A stretch of 64,000 nt of DNA from Candidatus Binatia bacterium (GTDB lineage: Bacteria; Desulfobacterota; Binatia; UBA1149; CAITLU01), in contig DASXOZ010000033.1 of the NCBI GenBank assembly GCA_036493895.1, positions 80,647 through 144,646 on the forward strand, read 5' to 3'. Shown piece after piece: positions 35,297-44,846 of the stretch. A program made the position numbers and the translations under genes. The notes below the pieces were generated by a model, which saw only the letters and a list, made by a program, of their open reading frames with translations, was not told the origin of the DNA and did no database searches. The stretch's first letter is position 1. Every line of letters begins with the position of its first letter.

Positions 35297-35383
35297 GCGG
35301 CGGGGGGCTTTTTGCCCTCCACCAGGCTGCGTGTTAGCGTCGCCAGCCGCGTTTTTGCGGCCCGACCGACGGGAGCAGCAGCC

Positions 35384-36388
35384 TTGATTCCACCGGACTC
35401 CGCCTTCGACTCGATCAGCGACGTGCGCACGCGGCTGGCCGCGCAGAACTACATCTGCGACGACAACATCGCGACGGTCGTCTACCTGGCCACCCGCCTG
35501 GGCAAACCCCTGCTCGTCGAAGGTCCCGCCGGTGTCGGCAAGACCGAGCTGGCCAAGGTGATTGCCAGCGGCCTCGGAGCGCGCCTCATCCGCATGCAGT
35601 GCTACGAGGGCATCGACGAAGCCAAGGCGCTGTACGAGTGGGAGTACGCCAAGCAGCTCCTGTACACGCAGGTGCTCAAGGAAAAGATCACCGAGGTGAC
35701 CTCGGGCGCCGCGACGCTGTCCGAGGCGGTCGACCGCATCACTGCCCAGGACGACGTGTTCTTCTCGAACCGTTTCATCCTGCCGCGGCCGCTGCTGCAG
35801 GCCATCCAGTCCGACGATCGCTGCGTGCTGCTGATCGACGAGATCGACAAGGCCGACGCCGAGTTCGAGGCGTTCCTGCTCGAGATCCTCAGCGACTTCC
35901 AGGTGACGGTGCCGGAAATCGGCACCATCGAGGCCAAGCACATCCCGATCGTGCTGCTGACCAGCAACAACGCGCGGGAAATGTCGGACGCGCTCAAGCG
36001 GCGCTGCCTGCACCTGTACATCGATTTCCCGAATCCGCAGCTCGAGCTCGAGATCATCCGGCTGAAGGTGCCCGAGGCTGCCGCGACGCTGGCCGAAGAC
36101 ATTGCGGCGCTGATCCAGTCGCTGCGCAAGCTCGACATGAAGAAGAAGCCGAGCATCTCGGAGACGCTCGACTGGGCCAAGGCGCTGGTGATCATGAACG
36201 CGCGCGGGCTCGGCGACGAGATCGTTCGCAACACGCTGTCGACGATCGCCAAGTACGAGGGCGACCTGCGCAAGACCGAAAAGGAGCTGGCGACTTTCCT
36301 CGAGCGGCGCAAGGCCGAGGAAAAGGCCAAGCAGGCGGCTGCGGCTGCGTCACCGGCGTCGAGCGACGGCGGCGACCTGCTGCACTAG
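35384..36388 (+). CDS. MoxR-family AAA+ ATPase
   Basis: The TTG at 35384 is chosen because GGGAG (35371-35375) lies 8 nt upstream. The longer frame upstream is unsupported. The 334-residue ATPase has Walker A VEGPAGVGKTELAK near residue 45, Walker B LLIDEIDKADAEFEAFLLEIL near residue 148, sensor 1 LLTSNNAREMSDALKRRCLH and a C-terminal lid. MoxR proteins act as chaperones that insert cofactors or remodel partners, usually with a VWA-domain protein encoded next door, as here. CoxD-like assignment is possible, but no CO dehydrogenase genes are in the window. The C-terminus is Lys/Ala-rich. Confidence 0.92.
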   Translation: MIPPDSAFDSISDVRTRLAAQNYICDDNIATVVYLATRLGKPLLVEGPAGVGKTELAKVIASGLGARLIRMQCYEGIDEAKALYEWEYAKQLLYTQVLKEKITEVTSGAATLSEAVDRITAQDDVFFSNRFILPRPLLQAIQSDDRCVLLIDEIDKADAEFEAFLLEILSDFQVTVPEIGTIEAKHIPIVLLTSNNAREMSDALKRRCLHLYIDFPNPQLELEIIRLKVPEAAATLAEDIAALIQSLRKLDMKKKPSISETLDWAKALVIMNARGLGDEIVRNTLSTIAKYEGDLRKTEKELATFLERRKAEEKAKQAAAAASPASSDGGDLLH

Positions 36389-36404
36389 GCTTGCGTAGCG
36401 AGTC

Positions 36405-37820
36405 ATGGAAGACCGCATCGTCGAGTTCGCGGGGCTGCTGAGGCGAAACGGCATCCGCGTCTCGACGGCCGAGACGCTGGACGCCTTGCGCGGCGTCGGC
36501 ACGACGGGCATCGCCGAACGCTCGATCTTCAAGATCACGTTGCGCGCGGCGATGGTGAAGCGCTCCTCCGACGTGCCGGTTTACGACGAGCTGTTCGACG
36601 TCTTCTTCTCGGGAGTCGGCGAGGTGGTGCGTGCGGCCGGTTCGGCGGTGGCTGCCCAGACCCAGGCGCTGTCCGAGGAAGAGCTGAGGGAACTGCTCGA
36701 GAAGCTCGCCGCTCTGCTTTCCAATCCCGACCTCGACATCTCGGAGCTGGCCAAGGCGCTGGCGATGCAGGATGCCGGCGAGATGGAGCGCATCCTGCGC
36801 GAGCTGATGGAGTCGGGGAAGCTGCCGAAGACCGACACGAACTACGTTCCTCCGGGCGCCAACCGCCAGATGCTGCAGATGCTCGGCGCCGCCGACGTCG
36901 CCGGCGAGTTCGATCGCATTCTCGACCTGGCGCGCGACCAGGGTGACACCGAAGAGGAGATCGACAAGCTGCGGCGCTACCTCGAGAGGCGGCGCAAGGA
37001 GCTCGACGAGATGCTCAAGGGCCTGCTGCGCCTGGACAAGGACCAGCAGCACCGGGCCGAAGAGAGGTCGAAGGACCGCGAACGGCTGCTCGAGAAGAGC
37101 TTCTACTACCTGTCGCCGACCGAGATCCGCCAGATGCGCGAGGCTGTGGCGTCCCTTGCCCGGCGCCTGAAGAACGTGATGGCCGTTCGCTTTCGCCAGA
37201 CCAAGCGCGGCCGCCTCGACGTCAGCGAGACGATCCGCCGGTCGATGGAATTCGGCGGGGTGCCGTTCCGCATCCGCTGGGACGATCGCAGGAAGGAAAG
37301 GCCGCAGGTGATCGTGCTCTGCGACGTTTCCGATTCGGTGCGCAACGTCTCGCGCTTCATGCTGCAGTTCGTGCACTCGCTGCAGGACATGTACTCGCGC
37401 GTGCGTTCGTACGTGTTCGTCGCGGACCTGGCCGAGGTGACGCGGCTGTTCAAGGACAACGACATCCAGAGCGCGATCCAGAAGGCGATTAACGGCGACG
37501 TCGTCAACGTCTACGCGCATTCGGACTTCGGGAAGGCGTTCATGCAGTTCCACCAGGGCCACATCGAGGCGGTCGACAGCAGGACGACGGTGCTGATCCT
37601 CGGCGACGCCCGCAACAACTACAACGCGCCGCAGGAATGGGTGCTGCGCGAGATCAAGGAAAGGGCCAAGCAGGTGATCTGGCTGAACCCCGAGAACCAG
37701 TCGACCTGGGGTTTCGGCGACAGCGAGATGAACCTTTACGGCAAGAGCTGCGATTTCGTCGAGGAGTGCCGCAACCTGCGCCAGCTGTACAAGGTCGTCG
37801 ACCTGCTGATCGCGAAGTGA
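36405..37820 (+). CDS. VWA-domain CoxE-like protein
   Basis: The 471-residue protein starts 16 nt after the MoxR gene. The N-terminal two-thirds is helical and charged, with a likely coiled region around residues 170-240. The C-terminal von Willebrand A domain has a MIDAS D-x-S-x-S in VLCDVSDSVRNVSRFML near residue 303 and TTVLILGDARNNY further on, as in CoxE. MoxR/VWA pairs form a two-component maturation or chaperone system, with the ATPase driving the VWA adaptor. The target is unknown here because neither neighbour is an obvious metalloenzyme. Confidence 0.88.
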   Translation: MEDRIVEFAGLLRRNGIRVSTAETLDALRGVGTTGIAERSIFKITLRAAMVKRSSDVPVYDELFDVFFSGVGEVVRAAGSAVAAQTQALSEEELRELLEKLAALLSNPDLDISELAKALAMQDAGEMERILRELMESGKLPKTDTNYVPPGANRQMLQMLGAADVAGEFDRILDLARDQGDTEEEIDKLRRYLERRRKELDEMLKGLLRLDKDQQHRAEERSKDRERLLEKSFYYLSPTEIRQMREAVASLARRLKNVMAVRFRQTKRGRLDVSETIRRSMEFGGVPFRIRWDDRRKERPQVIVLCDVSDSVRNVSRFMLQFVHSLQDMYSRVRSYVFVADLAEVTRLFKDNDIQSAIQKAINGDVVNVYAHSDFGKAFMQFHQGHIEAVDSRTTVLILGDARNNYNAPQEWVLREIKERAKQVIWLNPENQSTWGFGDSEMNLYGKSCDFVEECRNLRQLYKVVDLLIAK

Positions 37821-37878
37821 CCGGCGGGGTTTTTCGGCAGTTGACGGTCGGATCGCACCGCGCCATGATTTCGGCGCC

Positions 37879-38430
37879 GTGCAGGACGCTCCGGAAAAGG
37901 ACAAGGACCTCGTCCAGATGACGGTCGGGGGAGTCACCCTCGACCCCGTCACCAAGACCCCCGTGGTCCTGCTGAAGGACGAGCGCGAGGAGTTGACCCT
38001 GCCGATCTGGGTGGGCCTGCTCGAGGCCACCGCCATGGCCACCGAGCTCGAGGGGGTCAAAATGGCCCGCCCGATGACCCACGACCTGCTCAAGCGCATC
38101 GTCGAGGAGGTCGGCGCCTCGGTCTCCCGAATCATCGTCACCGATCTTCGCGAGAACACGTTCTATGCCGAGATCGAGCTGATGGTCGGTGACCGCCGCC
38201 ACAGCCTGGACGCGAGACCGAGCGATGCGATTTCTCTGGCGCTTCGCACCGGTTGCCCGATTTTTGTCGCGCGTGACGTCATCACTGCCTCCGGCACCCG
38301 CGACGAGGCTGCCGAGGAGGAGGACGCGCCCCCGGCGGAGAGCACCCTCGACCTGTCCGATGTCGACCGCGAGGAATGGAACGAGATCCTCGAAAATCTC
38401 GATCCCAACGACTTCAAGTACAAGATGTAG
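37879..38430 (+). CDS. Bifunctional nuclease family protein (DUF151)
   Basis: The GTG at 37879 gives 183 residues. The DUF151 core is clear: MTVGGVTLDPVTKTPVVLLKD, LPIWVGLLEATAMATELEG, RPMTHDLLKRIVEEVGA, NTFYAEIEL and the diagnostic LDARPSDAISLALRTGCPIFV near residues 112-131. Members in plants and bacteria are reported to have DNase/RNase activity, and in bacteria they often sit beside tRNA or translation genes. An acidic C-terminal tail of about 40 residues follows the domain. It starts 58 nt after the VWA gene and may share its transcript. Confidence 0.9.
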   Translation: MQDAPEKDKDLVQMTVGGVTLDPVTKTPVVLLKDEREELTLPIWVGLLEATAMATELEGVKMARPMTHDLLKRIVEEVGASVSRIIVTDLRENTFYAEIELMVGDRRHSLDARPSDAISLALRTGCPIFVARDVITASGTRDEAAEEEDAPPAESTLDLSDVDREEWNEILENLDPNDFKYKM

Positions 38431-38513
38431 ATCGGCCGCCAAGCCCCTGCGCAGCTTCGAGCACGGAGGCGCTGCGGCTTGGCTTTCCGATCGTGCCACT
38501 CTAATAGGGGCCC

Positions 38514-39197
38514 ATGGCCGCATCCGACCGCCGTCAGCTTCAGCAGCAGCTCAAGGAGCCGGACCCGTTCTTCGAGGCGCTTCTCGAAGCTCGCGAGTAT
38601 TTCGACAACAACCGCTCGCAGGTCATCACGATCGCGGTCGCGGTGGTGGCGGCCTTCGCGGTCGTCGTCGGCATCTCGAGCTACTGGGTCTCCCAGGGAC
38701 GCAGCGCGGCGACCAACTTCAGCAACGCTGTCTCCAGTCTCGAGTCGAACTCCACCACCGCGGCCCAGGCCGACCTCGAGAAGATCGGCAGCCTCAGCAA
38801 TACCGGGCCCTATGCGGCACTGGCATCGCTTTACCAGGCCGACATCCACGCCCAGGCAGGCGAGTATGAGCAGGCCGTTCTCGGTTACGACCAGTTCCTC
38901 AAGGCTCCGCCTACCGTGTACCTCGAGCAGGTCGGGCTGATGGGGAAAGCCGCGGCTCTGGAGAAGTCCGGAAAGGGCGCCGAGGCTTCGGCGGCGCTCG
39001 ACAAGGCCGGATCCATCGACGGCCCCTACCGCAAGGCGGCGCTGAGTGACCGCGCCAGGCTCGCGGAGAAGTCGGGGGACAAGGCGACTGCGATCGCCAG
39101 TCTGCAGAAACTGCTCGAGCTCGAAGGCTCGACCGGTGATCCCACGCTCGAGCGCCGCATCCAGTCGCTCAAGGAATCCGCGCCCGCGCCGAAGTAA
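38514..39197 (+). CDS. Membrane-anchored tetratricopeptide-like protein
   Basis: The 227-residue protein has a cytoplasmic N-terminus rich in Gln/Glu/Arg (DPFFEALLEAREYFDNNRS), one transmembrane helix at about residues 38-60 (VITIAVAVVAAFAVVVGIS) and a helical extracytoplasmic part with TPR-like repeats (GPYAALASLYQADIHAQAGE; KAALSDRARLAEKSGDKATA). Layout matches YfgM/YtgM-like SecYEG-associated chaperone subunits and other single-TM TPR proteins. A precise function cannot be assigned. It is convergent with the efflux operon, 36 nt from the czcC stop. Confidence 0.8.
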   Translation: MAASDRRQLQQQLKEPDPFFEALLEAREYFDNNRSQVITIAVAVVAAFAVVVGISSYWVSQGRSAATNFSNAVSSLESNSTTAAQADLEKIGSLSNTGPYAALASLYQADIHAQAGEYEQAVLGYDQFLKAPPTVYLEQVGLMGKAAALEKSGKGAEASAALDKAGSIDGPYRKAALSDRARLAEKSGDKATAIASLQKLLELEGSTGDPTLERRIQSLKESAPAPK

Positions 39198-39233
39198 GCC
39201 GCCGCGCGCAGGTTTCCGCGTTCCAACAACTGC

Positions 39234-40604
39234 TCAGTTCGAGACGGAAGCGGCCGCGCGGGCCGCTCCCGTCCCTGTGGAAGATTTGGAGCCAGGCACC
39301 GCAAGGGCACCTGGCTCCGCGCCGGACTCCACTCCGTCCACGTCGAGCCCGGCGGCTGCTTCGACGTCCAGTTCCGCAGGAACCAGCGCGTCGACGAGAT
39401 CGATCCGGTCGAGGCGTGCCTCGCCGATGGCTTTCAAGGCGTCGAGAAGATCGACGATGTTTCCCTCTCCGCTGTCGTAGAACGCGTGCGCCATCTGCTT
39501 CAGGCGCGGCACCTGGGCGGTGGCGTCGCGCTCGAATGCAGCGAGCGCTTCGCGCCGCGTGCGCAGCACGGCCACTGCGGTTTCCAGCCTCGCGCGCGCT
39601 TCGCGCATCGTGACGTCGAGCTGGATGCCGGAGTTGCGGGCTTCGGCCGCCTTGCGCGCGATCTCGCCCTGGTTGCGGTCGAAAACCGGCAAAGGAATCG
39701 AGATCCCGGCCGATATCGCGACACCGTGCGGATCCGTGGTGCTCTGCTCGCCGACGGTGACCTGCGGCACCGGGTAGCTTTCCCTGCGCGCGACTTCGAT
39801 CTCGGCGACGTCGGCGTCATGCCCGAGGGTTGCGGCCTCGAGCGCAGGCAGCGTCGCCTTCGCGTGCTCCCACAGGCGGTCGACGTCGGTGTCGGTCTCG
39901 TGCGGATGCAGGCTTCCGATCGCATGCGGCCGCCAGCCGGGAACGCCGACGAGGATCGCAAGATCGCCGGCGGCGCTGTCGCTTCGCGCGATGGCATCGC
40001 TCAGATCGCGGCGGTCGGTGGCCAGCTCCAGGCGGATGCGCTCGACGTCGTACTGGCTCTTCGCGCCGGCTTCTGCACGCCCGACGACGATGGTCTGCAC
40101 CTGCTCGATGTCCGCAAGCGTCTCCTTCCACGCATCGACGCGATCCTCGGCTGCCAGCAATTCGGCAAACGCGCGACGTCCCGCGCGCACCAACTCGAGC
40201 CTGGCATCGGCGATGTCGGCAGCCGAGGCGCTGCGCCGCGCCAGCGCGGCGTCGATGCGCGCGCGCCTCTGGCCGAAGAGCAGGATGGGAGCGCCGGCGC
40301 TGACCGCGTGAATCGTGTCGCCGATCGTGTCGGTGCCGGAGATCGTCGTGGTGCCCTGGTACGACACCGTCGGATTCGGGAGCTTGCGGGCGTCGAGCAC
40401 GTCGGCCTCGGCAATGGCCAGGCGCGAGGCGATTTCGGCGGCTCTCAGGCTTTCGCTCGACAGATACTGCACCAGTGCGTCCTCGCGGAGCTCCGTCGGA
40501 GGGGGTGCAGGCGCCTCGGCTTCGCAGCGGGAACGAAAAAGAACCGTGGCGATAGCCGCGATGCACGCCGCGCGCCGCTGGGTCGCGAGAGTGCGGTGCG
40601 GCAT
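39234..40604 (-). CDS. czcC: Outer-membrane efflux protein (CzcC/TolC type)
   Basis: Third gene of the efflux operon, with its ATG overlapping the czcA stop by 4 nt (ATGA). The 456-residue product has a signal-like N-terminus and the alpha-helical barrel repeats of outer-membrane efflux proteins: ARKLPNPTVSYQG near the start, AGAPILLFGQRRARI, GAKSQYDVERIRLELA, VPQVTVGEQSTTD with SIPLPVFDRNQGEIARK, and YDSGEGNIVDLLDAL. It would form the outer-membrane exit duct for the RND pump. The C-terminal 40 residues are Gly/Ala/Ser-rich and less conserved. An earlier start in the same frame is a shadow of czcA. Confidence 0.88.
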   Translation of the reverse strand: MPHRTLATQRRAACIAAIATVLFRSRCEAEAPAPPPTELREDALVQYLSSESLRAAEIASRLAIAEADVLDARKLPNPTVSYQGTTTISGTDTIGDTIHAVSAGAPILLFGQRRARIDAALARRSASAADIADARLELVRAGRRAFAELLAAEDRVDAWKETLADIEQVQTIVVGRAEAGAKSQYDVERIRLELATDRRDLSDAIARSDSAAGDLAILVGVPGWRPHAIGSLHPHETDTDVDRLWEHAKATLPALEAATLGHDADVAEIEVARRESYPVPQVTVGEQSTTDPHGVAISAGISIPLPVFDRNQGEIARKAAEARNSGIQLDVTMREARARLETAVAVLRTRREALAAFERDATAQVPRLKQMAHAFYDSGEGNIVDLLDALKAIGEARLDRIDLVDALVPAELDVEAAAGLDVDGVESGAEPGALAVPGSKSSTGTGAARAAASVSN

Positions 40605-43600
40605 CACGCGCCGGCCTCCGCATCGCTGCTGAAAGGCGCGGCGATCATTCCGTAGACGACCGGCAGCACGAGCAGGGTCACCACGAGCGTCGTCAGCATT
40701 CCTCCGATCAGCACGACGGCGAACGGCTTCTGGGTTTCGCTGCCGACGCCGTGGGAAAGCGCCATCGGCAGCAGGCCGAGGATGGCAAGGATCGCCGCCA
40801 TCAAGACCGCGCGAAATCGCCGCGCCGTGCCGTGGATCGTCGCGTCGGCCAGCTCGCGGCCTTCGTTGCGCTCGTTGTCGATGGCCGACAACACGAGCAG
40901 GCCGGCGAGCGAGATCTGTCCGAGCAGGGCGATGAAGCCGACGGCGGCGCTTACGGACAGCGGGATGCCGGCGATCTGGAGCGCGAAGACGCCGCCGGTT
41001 GCCGCGAACGGCGCCACGGCGATCACGCACGCGGCTGCGCGGCCGCTGCCGAGGGCCGCGTACAGCAGCGCGAGTACGACCGCGACGGCCACCGGAAGAA
41101 TCACGCGGAGCCTTGCCATCGCGCGCTGCTGGTTCTCGAACTCGCCGCCCCAGGCGAAGTAATGCCCGTCGGGAACCTCGACGTCGTGCGAGACCGCTTT
41201 CATGGCGTCCGCGATCACCGAAGACATGTCGCGCCCTTCGACGTTGAATTTGAGCGCGAGAAAACGGCTGTTGTCCTCGCGATTGATCGTCGCGCGCCCG
41301 TCGGCGACGTCGATCGCCGAGATCGAGCCGAGAGGCACGCGTCCGCCGTCGGCCGAGGACAGCATCAGGCGATGGATGTGGTCGGCGTCGTTGCGCTCGG
41401 AAAGCGGCAGCTCGACGCGCACCGGAATCGGCTGCTCGCCGCGCCACGTCTGGGTGACGACCTTGCCGGCAAGAGCGGTCTGGATCAGGTCCTGGGCGTC
41501 GGCGACCGAGATGCCGCCGCGGGCCAGCGCAGCGCGATCCAGCCCGATGCGAAGCTGGGGAACCATCGCGTCGCGATAAAGGTCGAGGTCGACGATGCCC
41601 GGGATTTTCTGGAGCGAATCCTTCGCCCTCTCCAGCGCGGTGCGCATCGCATCGAGGTCGGGGCCGAAGATTTTCAGCACCACCTGGCCGCGCACTCCAC
41701 TGACGGCCTCCTCGACGTTGTCCTTGATCGGTTGCGAGAAGTTGTAGCGCACGCCCGGGATCTGCACGAGCGACCCGCGCATCTGCTCGGTCAGCGAGTC
41801 CATGTCCAGGCCCGGCCTCCACTGGTCCCGCGGCTTCAGGCGCACGAAAGTCTCGCTCATGTTCACGCCTTCGTCGTCGGTGCCGTCCTCGGGGCGGCCC
41901 TGCTCGCTCATCGTCGCGATCGCCTCGGGGAACGCCATGATCCGCTTGCGCACGTCGACGAGGATCTCCTGCGCGCGCTCGAACGCGATGCTCGGCGGCA
42001 TCTCGACGAAGATCACGAAGTCGCCTTCGTCGAGCTGGGGCAGGAACTCCCGCCCGAGCGTCGCCGCGGTGACTGCGCCGCAGGCCAGGAGGAGAACGGC
42101 CGCGGCGCACACCAGTACGCGACGCTCGAGCAGGAGCGAGACGAGGGCGCGGTATCGCTCCCTCAGCCTCTCGACGAATGCCGGCTCGGCGATCTCGCCG
42201 TCGCGGGGACTGAGCGCCAGCGCGCAGAGCGCCGGCACCAGCGTCAGCGAGCAGACCAGCGCCGCGAGGAGCGCGAACGTGTAGGTAAGCGCCAGCGGCC
42301 GGAAGATGCGGCCTTCGACGCGCTGGAGCGTGAAGACCGGGATCAGCGCCGCGATGATGATCGCCATCGAGAAAAACGTCGGCCGTGCGACGTCGCGCGC
42401 GGCGTGCGCGATGAGCGCGAGCATTTCGCCGGGAAGGCGAGGGCGCCGGCGGCGGATCTCGTGCATCACGTTCTCGACGAGGATCAGCGCGCCGTCGACG
42501 AGGATGCCGAAATCGATGGCACCCATCGAGATCAGGTTGGCCGGCAGTCCGATGACCCTCAGGCCGATGAAAGCGGCAAGCAGGCAAAGGGGAATGACGA
42601 TGGCGACGATCAGCGCGCCGCGCGTGGTGCGCAGGAAGATCCACGCGACCAGCAGGATCAGCATCCCGCCGAACAGCAGGTTGTGGCGTACGGTATCGAG
42701 CGTGTGCGAGACGAGCCAGGTGCGGTCGTAGAACGCCTCGAGCTTCATGCCCTTCGGGAGCATCCCGTTGTTGAGCTGCTCGACTTTGGCGTGCACGCCC
42801 TCGAGCACCTGCGAAGGGTTTTCCCCGCGGCGCATCAGCACGAAGCCCTCGATGATCTCCGGCTGCTCGTTCAGGCCCACCGACCCGCGCCGCGGCGTGT
42901 AGGACCGGACGATGCGCGCGACGTCGGCTACCGTGATCGGGCTTCCGTTCTGGCTTTTCAGGACGACGTTGCCGACGTCGTCGGGGCCGCTCATCCAGCC
43001 GACGCTGCGCACGACCATTTCCTGCTCGCCGTGGCGCAGGAACCCGCCGCCGACGCTCAGGTTGGCGTGCTCGAGCGCAGTCGTGACGTCCTGGATCGTC
43101 AGGTCGCGAGCCAGCAGCTGGTCGGGATCGACCTCGACGTGGTATTCCTCGAGGAAGCCGCCGCTGGAGACGACGTCGGCGACGCCGGGAACCTGCTTGA
43201 ACACCCGCGTCACCAGGTTCTGCTGCGTCGCGCGGATGTCGTAGAGGCTGTGGCGGTCGCTCGAAAGACGGTACTGGAAGATCTCTCCGAGTGGAGTGTC
43301 CTCGGGCCCGAGCACGGGCGTCACGCCTTCGGGCAGGTCCGTCGTCGAGATCCTCTCGCCGACCCAGGCCCTCGCCTTGAACGGATCCGCATCGTCGTCG
43401 AACGTCAGGAAGATCAGCGACAGGCCGAACAGGCTCTCGCTGCGCATGCCGATCATCGACGGCGTGCCGTTGAGCGAGCGCTCGAGCGGGATGGTGATCT
43501 GGCGCTCGATTTCTTCGGGCGCCAGGCCGGGCATCTGCGCAATGACGTTGACCTGCAGGTTGGTGACGTCCGGATAGGCCTCGATCGCGGTATCGAGGTA

Positions 43601-43690
43601 GGCGCGAAGGCCCACGAGGCCCACGGCCACGCCGAACGCGACGACGGCCCAGCGGCGCTGGACACACAGGTTGATCAGCGCGGCCAGCAT
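40604..43690 (-). CDS. czcA: HME-RND heavy-metal efflux pump, CzcA type
   Basis: Inner-membrane proton/metal antiporter of the resistance-nodulation-division superfamily. The 1028-residue protein has a first TM helix at about 12-30, a large periplasmic domain starting AYPDVTNLQVNVIAQMPGLA, and the TM4 proton-relay motif DFGILVDGALILVEN with Asp393, Asp399 and Glu406 in the same spacing as CzcA Asp402/Asp408/Glu415. That signature marks divalent-cation (Co/Zn/Cd/Ni) pumps rather than CusA-type Cu/Ag pumps. GREFLPQLDEGDF and a C-terminal TM bundle with AAVGFIALLGQISLAGLLVL are present. The metal itself is inferred from the motif, not shown. Confidence 0.95.
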   Translation of the reverse strand: MLAALINLCVQRRWAVVAFGVAVGLVGLRAYLDTAIEAYPDVTNLQVNVIAQMPGLAPEEIERQITIPLERSLNGTPSMIGMRSESLFGLSLIFLTFDDDADPFKARAWVGERISTTDLPEGVTPVLGPEDTPLGEIFQYRLSSDRHSLYDIRATQQNLVTRVFKQVPGVADVVSSGGFLEEYHVEVDPDQLLARDLTIQDVTTALEHANLSVGGGFLRHGEQEMVVRSVGWMSGPDDVGNVVLKSQNGSPITVADVARIVRSYTPRRGSVGLNEQPEIIEGFVLMRRGENPSQVLEGVHAKVEQLNNGMLPKGMKLEAFYDRTWLVSHTLDTVRHNLLFGGMLILLVAWIFLRTTRGALIVAIVIPLCLLAAFIGLRVIGLPANLISMGAIDFGILVDGALILVENVMHEIRRRRPRLPGEMLALIAHAARDVARPTFFSMAIIIAALIPVFTLQRVEGRIFRPLALTYTFALLAALVCSLTLVPALCALALSPRDGEIAEPAFVERLRERYRALVSLLLERRVLVCAAAVLLLACGAVTAATLGREFLPQLDEGDFVIFVEMPPSIAFERAQEILVDVRKRIMAFPEAIATMSEQGRPEDGTDDEGVNMSETFVRLKPRDQWRPGLDMDSLTEQMRGSLVQIPGVRYNFSQPIKDNVEEAVSGVRGQVVLKIFGPDLDAMRTALERAKDSLQKIPGIVDLDLYRDAMVPQLRIGLDRAALARGGISVADAQDLIQTALAGKVVTQTWRGEQPIPVRVELPLSERNDADHIHRLMLSSADGGRVPLGSISAIDVADGRATINREDNSRFLALKFNVEGRDMSSVIADAMKAVSHDVEVPDGHYFAWGGEFENQQRAMARLRVILPVAVAVVLALLYAALGSGRAAACVIAVAPFAATGGVFALQIAGIPLSVSAAVGFIALLGQISLAGLLVLSAIDNERNEGRELADATIHGTARRFRAVLMAAILAILGLLPMALSHGVGSETQKPFAVVLIGGMLTTLVVTLLVLPVVYGMIAAPFSSDAEAGA

Positions 43691-43700
43691 CGGCGTCGGA

Positions 43701-44846
43701 CTACAGGAGTTGCTCGGCGGCGCCGTCGAGAAGCAGCGCGCCTTCGACGACGACCTTGTCGCCCATGGCGACGCCCTCGAGCACTCGCACCTGCCCGTCG
43801 ATCGACGCGCCTACCTTGACGTCGCGCGCCTGGAACGTGTCGGTGGCTGCCTGCACGTAGACGACGGTGCGCATCCCGTCCTTGACGAGCACGGCAGCCG
43901 ACGGAATCGAGATGCCCGGCACGTCGCCGGATTCGATGGTTGCGCGCGCGTACATGCCCGAGCGCAGCACCGGCTCGTCCGCGTCGAGGGACACGTAGAC
44001 GGGCGCAGTGCGGATGTTGCCCTCGACTGCTGCGCCGATGTTGACCACCTGGCCGACGAGCTTGCGCGAAAGACTCGGCACGTCGACGCTGACGCGCGCA
44101 CCCTGGTTGACCAGCGGAAGGTCGCGCTCGAAAACGTCGGCGATGATCCAGGTGGCAGACGGATTGGCGATCTCCAGCACCGGGTCGCCGTCCGGCGAGA
44201 CGTAAGTGCCGGCGGTTGCGCCGACGCTCTGGACGGTCCCGCTGATCGGCGCCTTGATGGTGACCGTCGGGCCGATGCCGTCGCCGAGGAAAGCGGTCTT
44301 CGCCTGGATGCCGCCCAGCTCGGCTTCACTCTCGCTGAGCTTGGTCATCGCGGCCTGCATCTCGCTCGGGACGTCTACGCCCGCTGCCGCCATCCTCTGG
44401 TGGCGCGCCACCTCGCGGCGCGCTTCTTCGAGACCGGCATTGGCCGAAGCGAGCTGCGCGCGCGCATCGGCGGCGTCGGGACTGCTCAGCACCGCCACGG
44501 CATCGCCGGCGCTTACGTGGGAGCCGATCTTGACCTTGACTTCGACGACACGGCCACCGACCAGGGCGTCTACCCGCGAGACGGCACCGTCGCGAAATGC
44601 GACCCTCGCCGGTGCACGAACCACTCCCGAGCCGGTGGCCGCCTTGGCGTCGACCGTATGCACGTACGGACGCGACGCCTCGTCGATCCTGACGGTGCCA
44701 TCCGGCTGCGGCTGCGAGGTTCCGCTGGAGAACGAAAGCCGGGGCTCCTCACTTCTGCTGCAGGAGCTGCAGGAGAAGGAACAGGCGACTGCCATTGTCG
44801 CCAACAGCATTCTGCCGAGCTTGGGTACGATCCGCGGCTGTGGCAT
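43701..44846 (-). CDS. czcB: RND efflux periplasmic adaptor, lipoprotein (CzcB type)
   Basis: First gene of the efflux operon, 10 nt upstream of czcA. The 381-residue adaptor begins with a basic n-region and hydrophobic stretch (RIVPKLGRMLLATMAVAC), a lipoprotein-type signal with several candidate lipidation cysteines. Mature features are the split lipoyl halves (GGRVVEVKVKIGSHVSAGDAV and KAPISGTVQSVGATAGTYVS), a helical hairpin of about 60 residues between them, and the beta-barrel and membrane-proximal domains (SGMYARATIESGDVPGISIP). No histidine-rich N-terminus like that of CzcB from Cupriavidus is seen. A downstream ATG at 44810 is a possible start if the sigma-54-like promoter described next is used. 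Confidence 0.9.
   Translation of the reverse strand: MPQPRIVPKLGRMLLATMAVACSFSCSSCSRSEEPRLSFSSGTSQPQPDGTVRIDEASRPYVHTVDAKAATGSGVVRAPARVAFRDGAVSRVDALVGGRVVEVKVKIGSHVSAGDAVAVLSSPDAADARAQLASANAGLEEARREVARHQRMAAAGVDVPSEMQAAMTKLSESEAELGGIQAKTAFLGDGIGPTVTIKAPISGTVQSVGATAGTYVSPDGDPVLEIANPSATWIIADVFERDLPLVNQGARVSVDVPSLSRKLVGQVVNIGAAVEGNIRTAPVYVSLDADEPVLRSGMYARATIESGDVPGISIPSAAVLVKDGMRTVVYVQAATDTFQARDVKVGASIDGQVRVLEGVAMGDKVVVEGALLLDGAAEQLL

Noticed and set aside
40751..43819. Plus-strand open frame of about 1020 codons opposite czcA
   Set aside because: Charged low-complexity shadow; the RND pump on the other strand has full family motifs.
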